A stretch of DNA of 10,902 nt from contig DASPLH010000182.1 in NCBI GenBank assembly GCA_035627675.1, positions 1-10,902 on the forward strand, in the 5' to 3' direction. The translations under genes were made by a program, and so were the position numbers. Numbering within the stretch: position 1 is the stretch's first letter; the number at the start of each line of letters is the position of its first letter. A model generated the notes under the pieces. It saw only the letters and a list, made by a program, of their open reading frames with translations. It was not told the origin of the DNA and ran no database searches. Origin of the DNA: DASPLH01 sp035627675 (GTDB taxonomy: Bacteria; Acidobacteriota; Terriglobia; Terriglobales; Acidobacteriaceae). Below are positions 1-6,723 of the stretch, piece by piece.

Positions 1-2
1 GC

Positions 3-287
3 GAAATCGGCATTCGCATGGCGATCGGGGCCACCGAGGAAGACGTGCAGCGGCAATTCCTGATCGAGGCTGTGGTGCTGAGCCTGCTGGGAGGGTTCAT
101 CGGCATCGTCGTTGGCGTCGGCACGTCGATGGTCATCACCAACGCGCTGGGCTGGGCCGTGCTCATTTCCCCGTGGGCGATAGCAACGGCCGTGGCGTTC
201 TCGATGGCCGTGGGGGTATTCTTCGGCTACTACCCGGCGCGAAAAGCCGCCCGCCTCGACCCCATTGAAGCGCTGCGCTACGAGTAG
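3..287 (+). CDS. ABC transporter permease, FtsX/MacB type (C-terminal part only)
   Basis: This is the last 94 residues of a membrane permease; the reading frame is open to the left edge, so the start is outside the window. The visible part begins with the conserved cytoplasmic motif EIGIRMAIGATEEDV, typical of MacB/FtsX-like permeases just before their final membrane segments. Two hydrophobic stretches follow (about residues 22-44 and 52-75). The C-terminal signature is GYYPARKAARLDPIEALRYE, which ends nearly all permeases of this family. Such permeases partner an ABC ATPase and act as mechanotransmitters in macrolide, lipoprotein or peptide export. The substrate cannot be told from this piece. 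The gene ends at TAG and is followed 29 nt later by a perfect hairpin. The family assignment is firm; the specific role is unknown. Confidence 0.93.
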   Translation, partial: EIGIRMAIGATEEDVQRQFLIEAVVLSLLGGFIGIVVGVGTSMVITNALGWAVLISPWAIATAVAFSMAVGVFFGYYPARKAARLDPIEALRYE

Positions 288-316
288 GCGGGATCGGCGG
301 TTGCACCCGCAAAGCA

Positions 317-340
317 TAAGCCCCGCTCGCGCGGGGCTTA
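317..340. terminator. Bidirectional hairpin between convergent genes
   Basis: A perfect 10-bp stem (TAAGCCCCGC paired with GCGGGGCTTA) closes a TCGC tetraloop. It sits between the end of the ABC permease (+) and the end of the 53-residue protein (-). There is no long T-run on either side: the plus side continues CGACCTCC, and the minus side continues through TGCTTTGCG. It could work as a weak bidirectional terminator or as a 3'-end stabilising structure. The structure is seen directly; the function is inferred from position. Confidence 0.7.
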
Positions 341-363
341 CGACCTCCTGATGCCGATTCTCT

Positions 364-525
364 CTAGGCTGTCTTGACCACGGCGTTCTGTGACGCCTGA
401 AGTGCGGCAGCGGCAGCCCGTTCGCGCTCGTCCTGGCGGCGCTCGGCGATCACGGCGCTGATGAACAGCGCCATCATGATGTTGAAAATGATGAACGCGA
501 TTACGGAGATCACGAGCACCGGCAC
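364..525 (-). CDS. Small single-span membrane protein, 53 residues, GTG start
   Basis: I do not recognise this protein. The frame encodes 53 residues starting MPVLVISVIAFIIFN. Residues 2-27 form one strongly hydrophobic segment, interrupted only by small polar residues. A charged stretch follows (ERRQDERER, about 28-36), and then an alanine-rich amphipathic tail ending VVKTA. The start is GTG, preceded by a clear GGAGG at 532-536 with a 6-nt spacer. A competing GTG in another frame (530-532) would overlap the SD region and gives an arginine-rich shadow product. The layout of N-terminal span then charged C-terminal helix resembles many bacterial membrane microproteins. It lies alone on the minus strand, about 93 nt after the hemolysin III-like gene, and ends 24 nt from the shared hairpin. 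It may be cotranscribed with that gene or have its own promoter. SD, hydrophobicity and composition support a real gene; no function can be given. Confidence 0.72.
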   Translation of the reverse strand: MPVLVISVIAFIIFNIMMALFISAVIAERRQDERERAAAAALQASQNAVVKTA

Positions 526-583
526 GAAACACCTCCAGAACACGCTGATTGTGCTTCTACTTTGAACAGCATTCCGTGATGCT

Positions 584-603
584 TGTCACTGGTTCAAGTG
601 ACA
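584..603. other. 7-bp inverted repeat between two minus-strand genes
   Basis: TGTCACT and AGTGACA pair around a 6-nt loop (GGTTCA) just after the stop of the hemolysin III-like gene and 59 nt before the start of the small membrane protein. No T-run follows on the minus strand, so a Rho-independent terminator is unlikely. It may be an operator for the small gene or a 3'-end structure. The repeat is seen directly; any role is a guess. Confidence 0.35.
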
Positions 604-618
604 CAGTGCGGTGGCCGA

Positions 619-1287
619 TCAGCGCGGTATCACGTACAGCAGCACCGCCAGGTAATGACAGACGCTGCCGCCGACCACGAACACATGCCAGACGGCATGC
701 GCATAACGCCGGTTCCATGCGAAGAAGATCACGCCAAGCGTGTACAACAGTCCGCCGGCAACCAGCCAACCCATCGCCGCCCACGTCAGCGACAGCGCCA
801 GCGGTCTGACGGCGAAGATCGAGATCCACCCCAGCAGCACATACACGCCCGTGGAAATCGCGCCGTACCCGTCCACCTTGATGCTCTTGAACACCACCCC
901 GCCGACGCTCAGCACCCAAACCACAGCCAGCAGCGCGTAGCCGAAGCGGGTACGCAGGCTGACGAGCACGAACGGCGTGTACGTGCCGGCGATCAGGAGG
1001 AAGATGGCCGAGTGGTCGAAGACGCGGAACAGCTTCTTCGCGCGCGTTGCGCTAAGCGCGTGGTAGAGCGTGGAGCTGAGATAGAGGAGAACGAGAGTGC
1101 TGCCGTAGATGGCGCAGCTTACGACGTGCCAGGCGGTTCCGCGCACCGTGGCCAGCCATACAAGAGCGACCAGGCCGGCGATGCTCAACAGCAGTCCCAG
1201 CCCGTGGGTGACCGCGTTCGCGATCTCTTCCCCGAGGTGAAACACCTCTTCGCTGGCAGTGCTCATGGCTTGCGGCGCGCGTTTCAC
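619..1287 (-). CDS. Hemolysin III / PAQR-type integral membrane protein (TrhA/YqfA family)
   Basis: The protein has 222 residues with about seven hydrophobic segments. It carries the family landmarks in order: EEIANAVTHG (20-29), SSTLYHA (71-77), FDHSAIFLLIAGTYTPF (90-106) and HAVWHVFVVGGSVCHY (197-212). The conserved metal-site residues are present: H76, D91, H197 and H201. PAQR/HlyIII proteins are seven-helix membrane proteins with a zinc site, suspected of membrane lipid homeostasis or hydrolase activity; 'hemolysin' is a historical name and no toxin role should be read from it. The start is uncertain. The GTG at 1287 gives 222 residues, and the ATG at 1266 gives 215, starting MSTASEEVF, closer to the usual family length. 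Neither has a convincing SD. The gene begins 47 nt after the coiled-coil gene on the same strand, so the two are probably one transcript. Confidence 0.9.
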   Translation of the reverse strand: MKRAPQAMSTASEEVFHLGEEIANAVTHGLGLLLSIAGLVALVWLATVRGTAWHVVSCAIYGSTLVLLYLSSTLYHALSATRAKKLFRVFDHSAIFLLIAGTYTPFVLVSLRTRFGYALLAVVWVLSVGGVVFKSIKVDGYGAISTGVYVLLGWISIFAVRPLALSLTWAAMGWLVAGGLLYTLGVIFFAWNRRYAHAVWHVFVVGGSVCHYLAVLLYVIPR

Positions 1288-1334
1288 TTCGAGAGCCGGC
1301 CGGCAGGTTCGGTCGCCGGGGTGATGCGGAGCGT

Positions 1335-1580
1335 TCAGTTCTCTAAACCCGACAGCTGGCTGTCAATGTGCTCGAGTTCGCGTTGCAGCATCTCTTTGTA
1401 GCGCTCGCTGCTGGAGCGATCGAGTTGTTCGCGGATGCGTGCCCGGTTCAGCCGCAGTGCCTGTATCGTCCGCAGCTGTTCCGCCTTGGCAGCGCGCTGT
1501 GCCGCGTTCGGAGTCGAAGTCTGTTCGGTTGCCTGGCTTTGCTGTTCTTCCACGGACTTGCTTTCCCAACCTCTGGCCAT
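1335..1580 (-). CDS. Small predicted coiled-coil protein of unknown function (81 residues)
   Basis: I do not recognise this family. The first 25 residues are polar and Q/S/T-rich, so probably disordered. Residues 27-80 read as one long charged helix with heptad-like leucines and isoleucines (L36, I39, L42, I49, L53, L65, L69, I72, L76). There is no signal peptide, membrane span or cysteine. Composition is typical of a small cytoplasmic coiled-coil protein that dimerises. The ATG at 1580 is forced as the upstream limit, because an in-frame TAA lies 12 nt before it, inside a TATAAT box. No usable SD precedes the ATG, which suggests a leaderless or near-leaderless transcript. The gene lies 47 nt ahead of the hemolysin III-like gene and probably leads that transcript. 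A real gene is likely from codon pattern and helical design; function is unknown. Confidence 0.75.
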   Translation of the reverse strand: MARGWESKSVEEQQSQATEQTSTPNAAQRAAKAEQLRTIQALRLNRARIREQLDRSSSERYKEMLQRELEHIDSQLSGLEN

Positions 1581-1588
1581 ATCTTCAG

Positions 1589-1594
1589 ATTATA
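1589..1594 (-). promoter_or_regulatory. TATAAT -10 box directly before the coiled-coil gene
   Basis: A perfect consensus -10 hexamer lies 8 nt before the ATG at 1580, with discriminator CTGAAGAT. Usual -10 to start-site spacing places transcription start at about 1580-1582, that is 0-2 nt before the start codon. No good -35 is visible 16-18 bp upstream; CTGAAA is the nearest. It lies just downstream of the porin gene's terminator, a sensible place for a new promoter. Confidence 0.55.
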
Positions 1595-1620
1595 GCGACC
1601 AGAGCTGCCGTTTCAGCGGC

Positions 1621-1652
1621 AAAAAACAAGGGCCGGTCAAAATGACCGGCCC
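1621..1652 (-). terminator. Rho-independent terminator of the outer-membrane protein gene
   Basis: Read on the minus strand, a perfect 10-bp GC-rich stem (GGGCCGGTCA paired with TGACCGGCCC, loop TTT) is followed at once by TTGTTTTTT. It starts 18 nt after the stop codon of the beta-barrel gene. This is a textbook intrinsic terminator and separates that gene from the coiled-coil/hemolysin III unit downstream. Confidence 0.93.
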
Positions 1653-1670
1653 GTCGTTACACAGGAGAGT

Positions 1671-2195
1671 CTAGAAGCGCAACACAACGCCAGCCGCGTA
1701 GCGGAAGTGGTTGTTGGTGCTGTCTCCGTCGAAGTTGGTGCGGATGTAGTCGAACTGGCCGAGGCGAATGGCGAAGTTCTCGCCGGCATTCACGTCGAAC
1801 GCTCCGCCCAGCGCCCAGGCGAACGAGCTGTCCGTCGCCTCGATTCCGGCGACCTCGCCCTTGGAGCGAACGCCGCCGAACAGCGCGTGCGCCGAAGCCG
1901 CGGCGCCACCAACGTTGGTGCGGACCACAGGACCGAAGAGGTAGAAATGGTCGGTCACATCGACATCGAAGCCGGCAACGCTCGGGGTGCCGTAGGCTCC
2001 GCTGAAGTCAGCCATGATGCCGAAGTTCTCGTTGAACAGCCCAGTTACGTTGGCGTCCCAGCCGTGCAGGCCGACACGTTCATCGGGCGTCTGCACGTTT
2101 GTATATGCATATCCGCCGAACACTTCGGCTCTCTGCGCGAACGACGACAGGCAGAAAGCCATGACCACCGCAGTGATTACTAGAAGCTTACGCAA
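1671..2195 (-). CDS. Small outer-membrane beta-barrel protein (OmpA-type porin-like)
   Basis: The protein has 174 residues. Residues 1-20 are a Sec signal peptide (MRKLL, hydrophobic core, cleavage expected after SSFA, mature protein from QRAEVFGGY). The mature part alternates polar and aromatic/hydrophobic residues in strands such as AEVFGGYAYT, FGIMADFSGAY, FYLFGPVVRTN and FAIRLGQFDYI. It ends with FRYAAGVVLRF, whose terminal Phe is the classic outer-membrane insertion signal. The size fits an eight-stranded barrel of the OmpA N-terminal or OmpW/opacity type, with no peptidoglycan-binding domain. The role is likely structural or a small pore; the ligand is unknown. The start is TTG at 2195, supported by GGGAGGA at 2201-2207; no ATG fits. 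Its own terminator follows, so it is probably a single-gene unit transcribed from the 2196-2387 gap. Confidence 0.88.
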   Translation of the reverse strand: MRKLLVITAVVMAFCLSSFAQRAEVFGGYAYTNVQTPDERVGLHGWDANVTGLFNENFGIMADFSGAYGTPSVAGFDVDVTDHFYLFGPVVRTNVGGAAASAHALFGGVRSKGEVAGIEATDSSFAWALGGAFDVNAGENFAIRLGQFDYIRTNFDGDSTNNHFRYAAGVVLRF

Positions 2196-2387
2196 TTCAA
2201 TCCTCCCGGAATGATGGTAGGGATACAGCCGATCTGTTTAACCCGGTGCACGACACCAAGTTGTGCCACTCCCGAATTCTCGAACACGGTTGTCGTGAAC
2301 CGGGGTTCAGACTATTGCAGAGGTTAGCGAGTGTGCAACGTACGGGAGTGCATATCTTGATGCACAAAAGACACACCTTTGGTTCAA
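2196..2387. other. Intergenic region between glgX end and beta-barrel gene start
   Basis: This 192-nt gap should hold the promoter of the beta-barrel gene, but I find no convincing -35/-10 pair. It contains several short inverted repeats: GTGCAT/ATGCAC around ATCTTG at 2348-2365, GAACC/GGTTC around GG at 2297-2308, and CGGTT/AACCG at 2287-2302, which competes with the previous one. None is followed by a T-run. No small ORF with an SD was seen. Confidence 0.5.
2201..2207 (-). promoter_or_regulatory. Strong Shine-Dalgarno that fixes the TTG start of the beta-barrel gene
   Basis: GGGAGGA on the minus strand lies 5 nt before the TTG at 2195 (6 nt from GGAGG). It decides the start: the product then begins exactly at the signal peptide N-region (MRKLL). 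A second TTG slightly upstream is out of frame. Confidence 0.85.
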
Positions 2388-4526
<2,139 letters not shown>

Positions 4527-4683
4527 TCAAGTCTCCTGCGCTGGACCACAGACAGGGCTGCGATCTGCGAACTTACCAGCTTTGATGCAGAATCCGCCGG
4601 AACGGCAGGAGCGCGCAGTCCGCTGCGCATCTGCGCCGGGGCCAGTCCGGCGCTTCAGCGTCCGTGTGCTATGGTTGCAGAAT
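4527..4683. other. Divergent intergenic region, glgX / FkbM methyltransferase
   Basis: This 157-nt region must contain the promoter for glgX (-) and that for the methyltransferase (+). The only visible motifs are the glgX SD (AGGAG, 4533-4537) and an extended -10-like TGCTATGGT at 4667-4675 on the plus strand. No clear glgX promoter is visible. The plus-strand reading frame of the methyltransferase is open through this region and into the start of glgX, but its encoded residues do not look like an FkbM N-terminus. Confidence 0.5.
4667..4675 (+). promoter_or_regulatory. Possible extended -10 promoter of the FkbM methyltransferase gene
   Basis: TG-C-TATGGT matches an extended -10 (TGn plus a hexamer with 4 of 6 consensus bases). 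Normal spacing puts transcription start near 4682, 2 nt before the ATG at 4684. No -35 is evident, which extended -10 promoters can tolerate. No SD precedes the ATG, in agreement with a near-leaderless message. This is a weak call on sequence alone. Confidence 0.35.
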
Positions 4684-5334
4684 ATGACGCTGCGCGACGC
4701 CGTTCTGCCTATTGTTGCCGGACCCCTGCGTGGATCACGTTGGATGTTGGCCACGCGCAGCAGCTTCTTCCTCGGACGCTACGAGCCGGAACAGACGGCC
4801 CTCTTTCAGCAGCACGTGCGCCCCGGCGACGTCGTTTACGACATCGGCGCTCACTTCGGCTACTACACGCTGCTGGCATCGCGCCAAGTCGGCTCGCTGG
4901 GATCTGTCATCTGCTTTGAGCCGTCACCGTCGAACCTGCACAAGCTCCGCCGGCACATCGAGGCCAACACCCTCACGAACGTGCGGATCGTGGAACTAGC
5001 GGTCAGCGATCGCGAAGGCACGGCGCACTTCGAGACCCGCACAGGCTCCGGCGTCGGACACCTCTCCGAGACGGGGCCGCTCGAGGTCCGAACCACTCGC
5101 CTCGACAGTCTCGCCGCCGAACTGCCCGCTCCCAACGTGATGAAGATCGATGTGGAAGGCGCGGAAGTGGCGGTGTTGCACGGCGCCGCTGACACTCTGC
5201 GCCGCTCGCGACCGAAGCTCTTCCTCTCCGTGCACAGCGAGGAACTGAAACGGACCTGCAAAGAGATACTCGCGAATCTCAACTATGAGATCCGCGAGAT
5301 CCTCGATATGGAACTGCTGGCCCTGCCCCGCTAG
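4684..5334 (+). CDS. FkbM-family SAM-dependent methyltransferase
   Basis: The protein has 216 residues from ATG at 4684. The SAM-binding Rossmann fold is plain: motif I VVYDIGAHFGYYT (50-62), the acidic end of beta-2 in CFEPSPSNL (77-85), and the FkbM signature MKIDVEGAE (153-161), followed by VLHGAADTL and a terminal RPKLFLSVH strand. FkbM enzymes O-methylate sugars, macrolides or lipids; the substrate here is unknown. The frame is open 216 nt further upstream, but that stretch is rich in Arg/Pro/Ser, overlaps the glgX start and promoter region, and lacks family features. The chosen start gives MTLRDAVLPIVAGPLRG, which fits typical FkbM N-termini. TTG at 4675 or GTG at 4666 are alternatives. 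The gene is not in a visible glycan cluster. It ends 5 nt from the convergent pirin stop codon. Confidence 0.9.
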   Translation: MTLRDAVLPIVAGPLRGSRWMLATRSSFFLGRYEPEQTALFQQHVRPGDVVYDIGAHFGYYTLLASRQVGSLGSVICFEPSPSNLHKLRRHIEANTLTNVRIVELAVSDREGTAHFETRTGSGVGHLSETGPLEVRTTRLDSLAAELPAPNVMKIDVEGAEVAVLHGAADTLRRSRPKLFLSVHSEELKRTCKEILANLNYEIREILDMELLALPR

Positions 5335-5339
5335 CAGGC

Positions 5340-6041
5340 TTACGCAAGATCGAACAGCAGGAACTCCGAGTCCTCGTCGGCCGCTCCGACGATCTCCAGC
5401 TTCGTTTCTTTCGTGATCGCCGCTCCGTCACCCGTGTGCAGAAGCTGTCCATTGAGCTTCACTGCTCCGGTTGCGACCTGGAGCCAGGCGTAGCGGCCCT
5501 CACTGGGTTCGTAGGTGACCGACTTGCCTTCTTCCAGCACGGAGGCAAAGACCATCGCGTCCTGATGGATGGGCAGCGCTCCGTTGGTGGCCGGCTTGCC
5601 GACAATCAGGCGAAGCCGGTTGCGCTTCTCCGCATCGGGGAAGTTCGTCTGCGAATACGCCGGCGGCAGCCCCTCGCGCTCCGGCTCGATCCAGATCTGG
5701 AGCAAACGCGTCGGCTGATCCGAGTCGCTGAACTCGCTGTGCCGCACGCCCGTGCCGGCGCTCATGTACTGCACGTCTCCAGGCCCGAGCACTCCGCCGC
5801 CACCGGTGCTGTCGCGGTGCGCCAATGCGCCCTCGAGCACGTAGGTGATGATCTCCATATCGCGGTGCCCGTGCGTGCCGAAGCCGCGGCGTCCCTGGAT
5901 GGTGTCGTCATTGATCACCCGCAGGCTGCGGAACCCCATGTGCTCGGGGTCGTAGTACGAAGCGAACGAGAAGGTGTGGTACGTATCCAGCCAGCCATGG
6001 TCCAGGTGGCCGCGTTCTGCGCTGCGTCGAATGGCGATCAT
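5340..6041 (-). CDS. Pirin family protein (YhhW-type bicupin)
   Basis: The protein has 233 residues and two cupin halves. The N-terminal cupin has the pirin metal ligands in place: H57 and H59 (FGTHGHRDMEI), H101 and E103 (GTGVRHSEFS). The preceding motif HTFSFASYYDPEHMGFRSLRV is partly displayed at 22-41 and is diagnostic. The second half (about 140-233) is the degenerate cupin that carries no metal in known structures. Bacterial pirins bind Fe; E. coli YhhW and human pirin show quercetin 2,3-dioxygenase activity in vitro, while the physiological role is often stress-related or regulatory. The start ATG at 6041 has AAGGAG at 6051-6056. The gene lies 121 nt downstream of the MarR-type regulator on the same strand, with a set of inverted half-sites in between (6075-6095). 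This arrangement suggests MarR control, by inference. Confidence 0.94.
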   Translation of the reverse strand: MIAIRRSAERGHLDHGWLDTYHTFSFASYYDPEHMGFRSLRVINDDTIQGRRGFGTHGHRDMEIITYVLEGALAHRDSTGGGGVLGPGDVQYMSAGTGVRHSEFSDSDQPTRLLQIWIEPEREGLPPAYSQTNFPDAEKRNRLRLIVGKPATNGALPIHQDAMVFASVLEEGKSVTYEPSEGRYAWLQVATGAVKLNGQLLHTGDGAAITKETKLEIVGAADEDSEFLLFDLA

Positions 6042-6074
6042 AGGTCGTGACTCCTTCCTCGGGACCTTAGATGC

Positions 6075-6095
6075 TTTAACGTTGAAATAGTTTCA
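6075..6095. promoter_or_regulatory. Candidate MarR-type operator before the pirin gene
   Basis: Two overlapping imperfect palindromes: TTTAACGTTGAAA at 6075-6087 (AACGTT core with TT/AA flanks) and TGAAA-TAG-TTTCA at 6083-6095. They lie 34-54 nt before the pirin ATG, where a promoter is expected, and just after the MarR gene. MarR proteins bind palindromes of about this size. Binding is inferred; the symmetry is seen. Confidence 0.45.
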
Positions 6096-6162
6096 GCCGT
6101 GGCGGCAGGATACCCGTTGCGGATGGCTGGAAGCTCGATTGAGAGGATCCGTCCCGAGCGGG

Positions 6163-6606
6163 TCAGCCCTTGCCTAACTTGCGGCACAACTCTGCGAGGG
6201 TTGCCTGCTCGCGGGCGGTCAGGCGTGACATCAGTTCGGTAATCTTGGCGGCGTGGCCGGGAAAGACCCTGGCGATCAGGCTCTGTCCGGCCTCGGTGAT
6301 CTGGACGGTCACAAAGCGCCGGTCCGCACTCGACTTTTCGCGAATCGCGAGCCCGCGCTTTTCCAGGTTGTCCACCACCATCGTCAGATTGCCGCTGGTC
6401 TTGAGTATCTTCCTGGCCAGGTCGCCCAGGCACAGCGGTCCAAGGTGATAGAGCGCTTCCAGCACGGCAAACTGGCTTGGGGTCAGATCGTGCCCGGCGA
6501 GCGGACGCACCGCCTCGCCATGCACGGTCTCGCTGGCGCGCAGCAGCTTCACGTACGCAGCCAGCGCCCGGCGCTCCCGCAGGCTGGGTTTGCAACTTGC
6601 GCTCAT
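6163..6606 (-). CDS. MarR-family transcriptional regulator
   Basis: The protein has 147 residues from ATG at 6606. The winged helix-turn-helix core spans about 40-105: LTPSQFAVLEALYHLGPLCLG leads into the recognition helix TSGNLTMVVDNLEKRGL (70-86) and then the wing SSADRRFVTVQIT (92-104), with the DxR signature ADRR. Helices at both ends (about 10-35, 108-145) form the dimer interface. Cysteines at 5, 59 and 141 could in principle sense oxidation, but this is not a recognised OhrR pattern. A TTG at 6642 would add 12 residues; I prefer ATG because the TTG product has no SD and the added residues are not conserved-looking. The gene lies upstream of pirin (same strand) and diverges from the atoE-like gene. 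A GTTGA-GCG-TCAAC palindrome at 6631-6643 suggests autoregulation. Confidence 0.93.
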   Translation of the reverse strand: MSASCKPSLRERRALAAYVKLLRASETVHGEAVRPLAGHDLTPSQFAVLEALYHLGPLCLGDLARKILKTSGNLTMVVDNLEKRGLAIREKSSADRRFVTVQITEAGQSLIARVFPGHAAKITELMSRLTAREQATLAELCRKLGKG

Positions 6607-6630
6607 GCTCTCAAACTCGCACAGACCCTC

Positions 6631-6643
6631 GTTGAGCGTCAAC
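6631..6643. promoter_or_regulatory. Candidate autoregulatory operator before the MarR gene
   Basis: GTTGA and TCAAC are a perfect 5-bp inverted repeat around GCG, 25 nt before the MarR ATG and about 80 nt before the atoE-like ATG. The half-site GTTGA recurs in the palindrome before pirin (6081-6085). It overlaps a TTGACG that could serve as a minus-strand -35. The function is inferred. Confidence 0.4.
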
Positions 6644-6669
6644 GTCCGTTGCCGACGAAGCGCGATGAT

Positions 6670-6697
6670 TTGCCGCCGACGGCTGTTGCGGTATGCT
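6670..6697 (+). promoter_or_regulatory. Possible promoter of the atoE-like gene
   Basis: TTGCCG (6670-6675), a 16-bp spacer and TATGCT (6692-6697) each match 4 of 6 sigma-70 consensus bases. Transcription would start near 6704, leaving a leader of about 20 nt. That leader contains a small AGCCG/CGGCT hairpin (6702-6716) and no SD. Weak support. Confidence 0.3.
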
Positions 6698-6723
6698 CTT
6701 GAGCCGTCCTGCGGCTGAACCTG

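Noticed and set aside
338..532. 64-codon minus-strand frame overlapping the 53-residue gene
   Set aside because: It is rich in Arg/His/Gly without pattern, and its start codon overlaps the SD that serves the 53-residue frame.
584..603. Rho-independent terminator of the hemolysin III-like gene
   Set aside because: The 7-bp stem is not GC-rich and no T-run follows on the minus strand, so I list it only as an inverted repeat.
583..1401. Long plus-strand reading frame (272 codons) opposite the hemolysin III-like gene
   Set aside because: Its composition (His/Arg/Gln-rich, no recognisable motif) is typical of the antisense of a high-G+C gene, while the minus strand encodes clear family motifs.
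2250..2272. Sigma-54 type promoter (TGGCAC on the minus strand) before the beta-barrel gene
   Set aside because: The -12 element does not fit: after TGGCAC the required TTGC at proper spacing is missing (TTGG at a shorter distance).
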